Shown here piece after piece: positions 37,339 through 44,958 of a stretch of 64,000 nucleotides of DNA (the stretch's first letter is position 1; each line of letters begins with the position of its first letter). Under the pieces are notes generated by a model. It searched no databases, was not told the DNA's origin, and saw only the letters and a program-made list of their open reading frames with translations. The position numbers and the translations under genes are program-made. Source of the stretch: Bacteroidales bacterium F22 (GTDB lineage Bacteria; Bacteroidota; Bacteroidia; Bacteroidales; Bacteroidaceae); NCBI GenBank assembly GCA_029541985.1, contig CP095414.1, forward strand, positions 1,054,001 to 1,118,000, written 5' to 3'.

Positions 37339-39207
37339 TTAATCTAAATCTAAAAAGAACTTTTTTTTCAGTTTTCCAAGTGCTGGGTTATCTTTATTCA
37401 TTTTCTTATATAATGCTGTACCACTAATATTTACAACTGGTATTTCATCTACATTGACACTATAGTTGAGTTCAATAAAATCATTCTTAAGTTCATTTCT
37501 CAGGAATAAAGTAATCTGTGGAAGTAAGGGTTTGACATTTTGTGCAGCAATATCATTTCCAACTAAGAATTCTACTTGATGTTCTTTTTTTATATATATA
37601 GGTGCATTTTGTAATCTTCCAGCTAAAGCATTGTACTCTTTAGGAAGAGATTGAATATATGCAAACCAAGCCGATCGCAATTTCTCATTGTTAAACGGCG
37701 TTTTATTTTTCTGAAGGTCTATTTGCTTATTCTTGGGGGCAGATGCTTCAGCATTATCCTGAGGAGAATCTGAAGCCCCTCCTCTTTTAGGTCGCTTTCT
37801 ACGAATAGAAATACTCTGAAGGCGACGACCACTAGATTCATAACTAGTAGAACTCTCATTTGCTATTGTAGTTGACTCTGCAGATTGCCCAATCGCCTCA
37901 TTACCTGCTGTAGTTACATTAGTCTTAAAAGCAGAAGATGATGCTACTGAAGCAGCAGGTTCAGTCGAAGTAGAAGTCCGATTTGTTGCCTCACTAGATG
38001 GCTGAACAGTTGCAACAGGCTTCCGTTGTTCAGCCTTCCCCCCCCCCGAGGTAAAAGGTTTCTTTATAGTCCCTAAAGCATCACCATCGCTCCGCTTAAT
38101 AGGATGTTGAATCTGCCCGATTTGAATCAAAGCTAATTCAACTAACAAACGTTTATTATTACTTTCTCTGTAATGAAGATCGCACTGATTGCATATTTCG
38201 AGTGCTTGGTAAATAAAAGGCAATGATACAGCCGATGCTTGGTCGAGATACTTTTTGCGAATGCTTGCACCGACTTCCAACAAGCCAAGGGTCGTTTGAC
38301 TTGCCCCAACCATCAAATTACGAAGATGTGATGCTAAACCATTGATAAATTGTCGAGCATCGAAACCATTATTCATCACCTCATCAAGAAGAAGAAGTCC
38401 TGGAGGTATCTCTCCAGCCAATAGAAAACGAACCAATTTGAAATAGTATTCATAATCCAAAACATGTAAGTTAGCAATCGTCTTTTCATATGTCACATCA
38501 CCGCTACAGAAACTTACTACTTGATCGAATATAGATAAGGCATCACGCATCCCTCCATCGGCTTTCAAGGCAATTACATGTAAAGCCTCAGGCTCTACTG
38601 TAATATTTTCTTGATCAGCCACATGAGCAAGATGCTCGACAATATCTTCTACCGTAATGCGGCTAAAATCATAGATTTGGCAACGAGAGAGAATCGTAGG
38701 GAGCAATTTATGTTTTTCAGTAGTAGCCAAGATAAAGACTGCATGAGCTGGCGGTTCTTCCAATGTCTTCAAAAAAGCATTGAATGCAGAAGCTGATAAC
38801 ATATGGACCTCATCAATGATGTATACCTTATATTGTCCAACTTGCGGTAGTACCCTAACTTGGTCAATCAACTGTTTGATGTCATTGACCGAATTATTAC
38901 TTGCTGCATCCATCTCATATATATTCAAGGAACGTTGTTCATTGAATGAAACACAAGATTCGCAAGTATTACATGCCTCCCCCTCAGGAGTCAAATGCTC
39001 GCAATTGATAGTCTTAGCAAAGATTCTCGCACAAGTAGTCTTACCTACACCACGCGGTCCACAAAACAAATAAGCATGAGCTAATTTATCTCTAAGAATA
39101 GCATTTTTCAACGTCGTGACAAGTGATTGCTGTCCGACAACAGATGCAAAAGTATCCGGGCGATACTTACGGGCAGATACTATATAATGAGATTTCTCCA
39201 TAAACAT
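37339..39207 (-). CDS. dnaX: DNA polymerase III subunit tau (possible tau/gamma)
   Basis: The 622-residue protein has the clamp-loader AAA+ core. Walker A is FCGPRGVGKTTCA (about residues 49-60), the zinc site has Cys69, Cys79, Cys82 and Cys85, Walker B is VYIIDEVHMLS, and sensor 1 is LATTEKHKLLPTILSRC. Domain III ends at about residue 370. A Ser/Thr/Ala-rich linker (about residues 385-470) precedes the C-terminal tau-specific domain. The linker opens with a run of ten G residues encoding part of SGGG (residues 387-390). One inserted G would give a stop two codons later and a 392-residue gamma-like product. Start ATG may be 39207 or 39201. Confidence 0.95.
   Translation of the reverse strand: MFMEKSHYIVSARKYRPDTFASVVGQQSLVTTLKNAILRDKLAHAYLFCGPRGVGKTTCARIFAKTINCEHLTPEGEACNTCESCVSFNEQRSLNIYEMDAASNNSVNDIKQLIDQVRVLPQVGQYKVYIIDEVHMLSASAFNAFLKTLEEPPAHAVFILATTEKHKLLPTILSRCQIYDFSRITVEDIVEHLAHVADQENITVEPEALHVIALKADGGMRDALSIFDQVVSFCSGDVTYEKTIANLHVLDYEYYFKLVRFLLAGEIPPGLLLLDEVMNNGFDARQFINGLASHLRNLMVGASQTTLGLLEVGASIRKKYLDQASAVSLPFIYQALEICNQCDLHYRESNNKRLLVELALIQIGQIQHPIKRSDGDALGTIKKPFTSGGGKAEQRKPVATVQPSSEATNRTSTSTEPAASVASSSAFKTNVTTAGNEAIGQSAESTTIANESSTSYESSGRRLQSISIRRKRPKRGGASDSPQDNAEASAPKNKQIDLQKNKTPFNNEKLRSAWFAYIQSLPKEYNALAGRLQNAPIYIKKEHQVEFLVGNDIAAQNVKPLLPQITLFLRNELKNDFIELNYSVNVDEIPVVNISGTALYKKMNKDNPALGKLKKKFFLDLD
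38038..38047 (-). other. G10 homopolymer in dnaX: candidate slippage site
   Basis: Ten consecutive G on the coding strand span codons 387-390, just after clamp-loader domain III. With one extra G, the frame reads Gly-Glu-Gly and then TGA. With one fewer, it stops after about 30 codons. Downstream of the tract the zero frame is open to residue 622 with tau-like sequence, so the count of ten is the in-frame one. Confidence 0.7.
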
Positions 39208-39233
39208 AAATTCTTATTAAAAACGATTCTCTA

Positions 39234-39241
39234 CAAAGATA
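39234..39241 (-). promoter_or_regulatory. -7 element of dnaX promoter
   Basis: The minus strand reads TATCTTTG 27 bp before the dnaX ATG. It lies back to back with the divergent promoter of the DivIC/FtsB-like gene. Confidence 0.55.
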
Positions 39242-39249
39242 TGTATTTT

Positions 39250-39282
39250 TTTGGGCTTTCGACATATAATATTGTATCTTTG
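39250..39282 (+). promoter_or_regulatory. Promoter of DivIC/FtsB-like gene
   Basis: TTTG (39250-39253), a 21-bp spacer and TATCTTTG (39275-39282) fit the consensus closely. The ATG is at 39321. Confidence 0.68.
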
Positions 39283-39320
39283 CGTGTAGAAAAAGGACAG
39301 ATTCTTATCATTAATGGGAT

Positions 39321-39710
39321 ATGACAGACAAAAAGAAAAAGACGCTGGATTCAGATCAAAAAGAATATGAAGCAGTCGTAAATACGAGGAAACGCAAATT
39401 TCATCGTTTCAGATTGTGGCTATGGAAACATCGCTACAAGGTTATCATAGTCTATTTTGTCATCACGATTGGATTCACAAGTAATAATACCTTAGTAGAT
39501 GCCTTTCATAATTACATGGAAATAAAGAGGATAGAAGCCAATATACAAAAGAGTAAAGACCAGCTTGATGAGATAAACAAACAAATAAACTTACTTAAGA
39601 ATGACCCTGATGCATTAGAACGGGTAGCTAGAGAACGATACTTAATGAAACGAGAAAACGAAGACATATTTCAATTTAAAGAAGACATCAAAAACGAAGA
39701 TATCAAATAA
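39321..39710 (+). CDS. FtsB/DivIC-family septum formation protein
   Basis: The 129-residue protein has a basic cytoplasmic N-terminus, one membrane helix (YKVIIVYFVITIGFTS) and a periplasmic coiled coil (YMEIKRIEANIQKSKDQLDEINKQINLLKNDPDALERVARERYLMKRENEDIF). The ending, ...ALERVARERYLMKRENE, is the DivIC/FtsB signature (E-x-x-AR-E-x-x-x-M/G-x-x-x-x-x-E). The protein joins the FtsQLB-type complex that triggers septal synthesis. It is followed 3 bp later by a small membrane protein gene. Confidence 0.87.
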   Translation: MTDKKKKTLDSDQKEYEAVVNTRKRKFHRFRLWLWKHRYKVIIVYFVITIGFTSNNTLVDAFHNYMEIKRIEANIQKSKDQLDEINKQINLLKNDPDALERVARERYLMKRENEDIFQFKEDIKNEDIK

Positions 39711-39713
39711 ATT

Positions 39714-40079
39714 ATGAAGCGTAAATTATTATCAACCCTCCTATTCTTAGGATTAGCTATTACCTTTTTAGGAGCTGTCACAATGATTCTCCATTGGCCA
39801 TATGCCGCTCCATGTCTTATCATTGGAGGAGCAGCTCTTACTATTGCATTTATCAATACTCATTATGATACATCATCGCTTCAGAAAGAGAAAATCATCA
39901 GAGTGAAACGAATGCGAACACAACAGATATTCAGTGGTATAGCCATATTTGCAGCAGGAGCTGTCGCATACTATCTACATAATACTATGTGGATAATCTT
40001 ACTCACATACGGATCTATCACCATCCTTTGGTCTTCTTTTGTTCTAGACAAGCTTCTCAAGCCGCGCAAATCGGAGTAA
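39714..40079 (+). CDS. Small membrane protein of unknown function
   Basis: The 121-residue protein has two hydrophobic pairs. Residues ~5-22 and ~26-47 lie before a basic loop (KEKIIRVKRMRTQQ), and residues ~63-80 and ~83-105 lie after it, which gives four predicted helices. I do not recognise a family. It starts 3 bp after the DivIC/FtsB-like gene, so the two are probably cotranslated. Its last 36 bp overlap the 3' end of the convergent helicase gene. Confidence 0.75.
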   Translation: MKRKLLSTLLFLGLAITFLGAVTMILHWPYAAPCLIIGGAALTIAFINTHYDTSSLQKEKIIRVKRMRTQQIFSGIAIFAAGAVAYYLHNTMWIILLTYGSITILWSSFVLDKLLKPRKSE

Positions 40080-42509
40080 CAATTGCTTCTTACCATAATT
40101 TTCAAAATGGATGGTTGCTTTGGCATTAGGTCCTTCCCCACTTGTTTCGATCACTGTTCCTTCTCCAAATCGATTATGGCGGATACGTGTACCGACAGTT
40201 AATTCGAAAGATTCACCGATTCCAGTATGGATTGTTGTACTTGTTGGACTAGACAACTTCTCAGTCGATGAATTGGTCATACCAGCAACTACTTTAGATG
40301 TTTTCACATGAGGTATTTTAGTCATATTAGACAATCCCTTTGTGAATAAAGCCTCATCAGGGATACGTTTTCGCTCATTAGTCGTTCTTCTCCTACCGAA
40401 ACGTTCTGGAGCATCATGATCCCAATTGGGCCTGATTCCTCGTTTACCACGATTTTCATCCATAATACCTTCACCATGAGCAGCAAATAACTGGTTGCCT
40501 TGTCGTCTAATCCCTCGAGGGCGACCACTCCAATTCAACAAGTCGGCATTGATTTCTTCTAAGAAACGACTTGGAGCATGAAATTCTGGCCGCCCATTTT
40601 GAAATCGAGAATTAGCATAACTTAAAAAACAATATTTCTCGGCACGAGTTAGCGCCACATAAAATAAACGTCTTTCTTCCTCCACTTGTCTCGGGGTATC
40701 CATAGACATGCGACTAGGCAATAGCTCCTCTTCTAATCCAACAACAAATACGCATGGATATTCTAGTCCTTTAGCAGCATGAATCGTCATTAGTGTCACT
40801 TTATCTGTATCTCCATCATCCCCTTGGTCTTGGTCAGTCATCAATGATATCTCTGATAGAAAATCAGAAAGAAGTACATCGGTATCCCCGTATTCTTGAC
40901 GCTGTGCTACAAATGCACTCGCACTATTGAGCAATTCCTCTAAATTTTCTCTGTGACTGATCCCTTCAGGAGTCTCATCCGTGGCATATGCCGCCATTAA
41001 TCCAGACTTTTCAAACATATTCTTCATCCAATCATCAACCAAAAGGTCTTTGGCAGATTCTTTGAAATCAAAAATCAGTTCAGAAAATTTCACTAACCGT
41101 TCATTAGCAGCTTTTCCGTTTCCCACCTCATAACCGAAAGGGTCATTCACCACCTCCCAAAGTGAGATACCCTTAGTCAAAGCTACGACAGCACATCTGT
41201 CCTGACTCGTCTTACCGATAGCCCGCTTTGGCTTATTGATAACTCTTTTGAGAGCCTCTTCATCGCGAGGATTAATAGCCAATCGCATATATGCAACCGC
41301 ATCTTTAATTTCTGCACGTTGATAAAAGGAAGTTCCTCCATATATCTGATAGGGAATAGTCGCATCACGAAACGCTTTTTCAAAAGCACGTGATTGCGCA
41401 TTAGTTCTGTAGAGAACAGCTATTTCATCATAGCGAATCCCTTCGTTGCGTACCAAAGAGGAGATTCGTCTAGACACTTTATAAGATTCATCAATATCAC
41501 TGTCACCAACGATTACTGGCAATGCTTCACCAGTAGCATTTTTAGAATACACTTCCTTATGGATCTGTCGTTTATTCTTCTCAATCAGACTATTAGCAGC
41601 CATCACAATGGTCTGTGTAGAACGATAATTCTGTTCCAATTTGAATAGTTTGGTCCCTTCAAACACTGATTGAAAGTTTAATATATTATCTACATTGGCC
41701 CCACGAAAAGAATAGATACTCTGTGCATCGTCTCCTACCACACAGATTCGTCGATGCGACTCTGCGAGCAAACGAACTATCTCATGTTGCACATGGTTAG
41801 TGTCTTGATACTCATCTACTAAGATATATTGGAACTGATGTTGATACTTATCTAGTACGTCTCGATGTTGATTGAGTAATATAAATGTATTGACCAATAA
41901 ATCATCAAAATCCATCACATCTGTCCTACGACAACGATTCCAATAGATACTATAAATTTCGCCAATAGCAGACAAATCAGCTTTGTTATCACTCTCTACC
42001 AATTCCTTATTGGATTGATAATCCTCAGGAGAGATTAACTTATCTTTTGCTCTAGAAATGATTTGCTGAATATTTCGAGGCTTATATTTCTTCTCATCCA
42101 ACCCCAACTCACGAATGATTGATTTGATAAGATTCTTACTATCCGTGCCATCATAAATAGTAAAATTGGAAGAGAACCCGAGATACTCAGCATGTTCTCG
42201 AAGAATTCGAGAAAAGACAGAATGGAAAGTACCCATAAATAACTGTCTACCTTTAGTGGCTCCCACCTGTTTAGATACCCGCTCACGCATCTCACGAGCT
42301 GCTTTATTCGTAAAGGTTAAAGCTAAGATGTTCCAAGGCATCATTCCTTGTTCAAGAAGATGAGTCACCTTATAAGTAAGTACACGCGTCTTACCAGACC
42401 CTGCACCAGCTATGACTAGCGATGGTCCTTCAGTATATAATACAGCTTCTCGTTGTACCGTATTTAGCTCATCAAGATAACTATGATTAGATGATTCCGA
42501 TTTATTCAT
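40044..42509 (-). CDS. UvrD/PcrA-family superfamily 1 DNA helicase
   Basis: The 821-residue enzyme has the full SF1A motif set: Walker A LVIAGAGSGKTRVLTYK (residues ~31-47), motif Ia LALTFTNKAAREMR, motif II YILVDEYQDTN, motif III VVGDDAQSIYSFRGA, motif IV LEQNYRSTQTIV, motif V VTLMTIHAAKGLEYP and motif VI EEERRLFYVALTRAE. A C-terminal tudor-like tail (TRIRHNRFGEGTVIETSG...) matches PcrA/UvrD. It unwinds DNA 3'-to-5' in repair and replication-conflict resolution. Its -7 element ends only four bases before the ATG. The 3' end overlaps the gene on the other strand by 36 bp. Confidence 0.95.
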   Translation of the reverse strand: MNKSESSNHSYLDELNTVQREAVLYTEGPSLVIAGAGSGKTRVLTYKVTHLLEQGMMPWNILALTFTNKAAREMRERVSKQVGATKGRQLFMGTFHSVFSRILREHAEYLGFSSNFTIYDGTDSKNLIKSIIRELGLDEKKYKPRNIQQIISRAKDKLISPEDYQSNKELVESDNKADLSAIGEIYSIYWNRCRRTDVMDFDDLLVNTFILLNQHRDVLDKYQHQFQYILVDEYQDTNHVQHEIVRLLAESHRRICVVGDDAQSIYSFRGANVDNILNFQSVFEGTKLFKLEQNYRSTQTIVMAANSLIEKNKRQIHKEVYSKNATGEALPVIVGDSDIDESYKVSRRISSLVRNEGIRYDEIAVLYRTNAQSRAFEKAFRDATIPYQIYGGTSFYQRAEIKDAVAYMRLAINPRDEEALKRVINKPKRAIGKTSQDRCAVVALTKGISLWEVVNDPFGYEVGNGKAANERLVKFSELIFDFKESAKDLLVDDWMKNMFEKSGLMAAYATDETPEGISHRENLEELLNSASAFVAQRQEYGDTDVLLSDFLSEISLMTDQDQGDDGDTDKVTLMTIHAAKGLEYPCVFVVGLEEELLPSRMSMDTPRQVEEERRLFYVALTRAEKYCFLSYANSRFQNGRPEFHAPSRFLEEINADLLNWSGRPRGIRRQGNQLFAAHGEGIMDENRGKRGIRPNWDHDAPERFGRRRTTNERKRIPDEALFTKGLSNMTKIPHVKTSKVVAGMTNSSTEKLSSPTSTTIHTGIGESFELTVGTRIRHNRFGEGTVIETSGEGPNAKATIHFENYGKKQLLLRFARLEKLV

Positions 42510-42513
42510 TTCA

Positions 42514-42521
42514 CAAAGATA
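42514..42521 (-). promoter_or_regulatory. -7 element four bases before uvrD/pcrA ATG
   Basis: The minus strand reads TATCTTTG, then TGAA, then ATG (42509). This predicts a leaderless or nearly leaderless mRNA. No clear -33 element was found. Confidence 0.55.
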
Positions 42522-42608
42522 GTAATCCTTCCGAATTGGAGCAACTTCAGCTGCAAAGAGATTAAAAAAGTGAACAATAAATTAATCCCCATAAAAAGGA
42601 AACTACTT

Positions 42609-44093
42609 CTATGATGGAGTTTTCTTATGACGATAAACCTTGTATCCGATAGAAGTGACGATGATACTCATTATAGGAGAGACAATATTAAATATGCAAT
42701 ATGGGAAATAGGTCCAAGTAGCCACTCCTAAGATTGTCGCCTGTGTCATTCCGCCTGTTGTCCAAGGGATTAGAGGAGCAGTCACGGTAGAGCTATCCTC
42801 TATAGCCCTGCTCAAAAGACGTGATTCATAACCTTCATTTTCGTATATTGTTTTGAAAATACGCCCCGTCAAGATAATAGAAATAAATTGGTCTCCCATG
42901 GTTATATTACCAAAGATTCCAGTAAAGACAGTACTTGTAATCAGATTAAATCGATGCCCTATAATCTTCTTGATATGATGCATGATACTTTCCAAAGAAT
43001 GATTAGCTGTAAGCGCAGCTCCAAAAGTCATAGCACAAACGATAAGCCAGACCGTATTGAGCATCCCTCCCATACCATGAGTAGAGATAAGTTCATCAAT
43101 AACAGGCATTCCACTAGTTATATTCGTAGCACCAAAGAGCGTAATATAAGTTCCTTTAAATAGGGCCGTCACCTGATTAATATCACCACTCTGTGTCCCC
43201 ATACGACCTATTTCCGATATAATATCCGGTTGAGCTATTAAGGCAGCAATGGCTCCTGATATAGCTGACACAAATAAAGTGATGAGCGATGGAGCTCTTT
43301 TGATAATCAAGACACTAGAAATCAGTGGAACGACCATCAACCATGCTGAGATGTGGAATGTACCTCGAAGTGTTTCACTAAAAAGCAACGAATCAATACT
43401 CGTATCAGTCGACCGAAATAAACCCGCAACTAGAAAGACTAGTAAAGTAATCGTCATAGAAGGAACGGTCGTATACATCATATAACGAATATGCGTAAAT
43501 AGAGGCGTCCCCGTAGTAGAAGAAGCCAACACTGTCGTATCAGAAAGAGGAGACATCTTATCTCCAAAATAAGCTCCTGAGATAATGCATCCTGCGACCC
43601 ATCCATCTGCATAGCCCATCACATGACCTATCCCCAGCAATGCCACACCAATGGTTGCAATTGTCGTCCATGAACTACCTGTCATAACAGATACAATCGC
43701 ACAAATAATACAGCAACAAGGTAAAAAAAACAGTGGACTAAGAATCTGCATGCCATAATAGATCAATGTAGGAGTCACTCCACTAATCATCCAGCTACCC
43801 GACAATGCTCCGATAAGCAGAAGAATAACCAATGCCGTAGCTATCCCTTTGATACTCTCTCCGATATTCGTTTCTATTTCTGTCCAAGTGGTAAACCCAG
43901 AAGTCATTCCAATAATCGCAGTAATTGCAGTAGCAATCAGCAGACTAATCTGACTACCACCACTCAATGCATCACTTCCGAATATACGAATAGTCACAGA
44001 CAGCAGGACAATGAGTATAATGATAGGTGTAAGCGCTATCCATAAAGGAGGGTATTTAGTCTCTGAAATAGTCTTCGTTTCTTTATTAACCAT
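42609..44093 (-). CDS. NhaC-family Na+/H+ antiporter
   Basis: The 494-residue protein has about eleven membrane segments. It carries the NhaC-type motifs GSWMISGVTPTLIYYGMQILSP, CAIVSVMTGSSWTTIATIGVALLGIGHVMG, ISGAYFGDKMSPLSDTTVLASSTTGTPLFTHIRYM and SSTVTAPLIPWTTGGMTQATILGV. The aspartate-rich GDKMSPLSDTT segment is characteristic of the IT-superfamily antiporters. It probably exchanges Na+ for H+, although related family members exchange organic acids such as malate/lactate or arginine/ornithine. It has its own TATCTTTG -7 element. Confidence 0.9.
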   Translation of the reverse strand: MVNKETKTISETKYPPLWIALTPIIILIVLLSVTIRIFGSDALSGGSQISLLIATAITAIIGMTSGFTTWTEIETNIGESIKGIATALVILLLIGALSGSWMISGVTPTLIYYGMQILSPLFFLPCCCIICAIVSVMTGSSWTTIATIGVALLGIGHVMGYADGWVAGCIISGAYFGDKMSPLSDTTVLASSTTGTPLFTHIRYMMYTTVPSMTITLLVFLVAGLFRSTDTSIDSLLFSETLRGTFHISAWLMVVPLISSVLIIKRAPSLITLFVSAISGAIAALIAQPDIISEIGRMGTQSGDINQVTALFKGTYITLFGATNITSGMPVIDELISTHGMGGMLNTVWLIVCAMTFGAALTANHSLESIMHHIKKIIGHRFNLITSTVFTGIFGNITMGDQFISIILTGRIFKTIYENEGYESRLLSRAIEDSSTVTAPLIPWTTGGMTQATILGVATWTYFPYCIFNIVSPIMSIIVTSIGYKVYRHKKTPS

Positions 44094-44112
44094 GCTTTTT
44101 TTAATATGGGCA

Positions 44113-44120
44113 CAAAGATA
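44113..44120 (-). promoter_or_regulatory. -7 element of nhaC-like gene
   Basis: The minus strand reads TATCTTTG about 20 bp before the ATG at 44093. Confidence 0.5.
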
Positions 44121-44204
44121 TATCTTTTTTTTAGAATAACAGGGTCGGAATTGCTATCTTCGCATCAGAGTTCCCTTATTGAATAATATTAAACGACCAC
44201 AAAT

Positions 44205-44939
44205 ATGATTATAAAAAGAAGCCTACAAAACCCTGAGAAATTTTGTTCATCGATTACAAGCACACTACTCCTTGTGCTTCTATGTTTCACCTCATGTAGT
44301 CAACCAGTAAAAATAAAAAGTGATATCCGTGTTCAGAATCAAGAGACAAAAGACATGGAACTGAATACAAAGATGACTCTTTTGAGTTCAGCAAACAAAA
44401 AAGTAAATACAGATCTTGAGTCCTTCAATACATTGCGAATCAGACAGGTAAAAGAAGATGCTGATACCCTCCGTCAGGAAGCTACAGCATGCTTCCTTGA
44501 ATTGGCGCAAAGCAAATACGGAAGACCAGAATGGAAGTATAGCTATTATGTAAGAGACACCCTGATAAATGTGAATCCCAAAAGTATAATAAGCATATTG
44601 CAAACTGAAAGTACCTTTGCTGGAGGGGCACATCCCAATACCATTTACAAGGCTTACAACTATGACCTTAAGAAACATAGAGTTCTAACTAAAAAAGATA
44701 TCTTCAAAACGAGTGATTCCAAAGAATTGAATACAATCCTTTATAATACATTTCAAAATCAAAACAGCTTGGAAATTGAACTTTTCAATAAACCAACCTT
44801 AGAAACAGCAGATGCTGTATGTCTGACTGAAAATCAAATCATCTTCGTATACAATCCTTACACCCTTGCATGCTACGCTGCGGGAGTCATAAAGATTCGT
44901 GTTAACAAATCACTTATCAGCAAATATATAGCCTACTAA
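44205..44939 (+). CDS. Lipoprotein with DUF4163/DUF3298 (RsiV-like) domains
   Basis: The 244-residue protein has a lipobox (LLCFTSC, Cys at ~31) and a PdaC/DUF4163-like first half (YSYYVRDTLINVNPKSIISILQTESTFAGGAHPNTIYKAYNYDLKKHRVLTKKDIF). A DUF3298-like second half follows (LTENQIIFVYNPYTLACYAAGVIKIRV). The FAGGAHPN signature is diagnostic. The fold is shared with the lysozyme-binding anti-sigma factor RsiV and the deacetylase-associated domain of PdaC. No sigma factor is adjacent, so the role is unknown. The next gene starts 19 bp downstream. Confidence 0.82.
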   Translation: MIIKRSLQNPEKFCSSITSTLLLVLLCFTSCSQPVKIKSDIRVQNQETKDMELNTKMTLLSSANKKVNTDLESFNTLRIRQVKEDADTLRQEATACFLELAQSKYGRPEWKYSYYVRDTLINVNPKSIISILQTESTFAGGAHPNTIYKAYNYDLKKHRVLTKKDIFKTSDSKELNTILYNTFQNQNSLEIELFNKPTLETADAVCLTENQIIFVYNPYTLACYAAGVIKIRVNKSLISKYIAY

Positions 44940-44958
44940 CGACTCAAAAGTTTATCTC

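Noticed and set aside
38038-38047. G10 tract as a sequencing error
   Set aside because: A wrong count would break the frame, but the sequence after it is tau-like to residue 622, so ten is the in-frame number. Length variation in the population remains possible.
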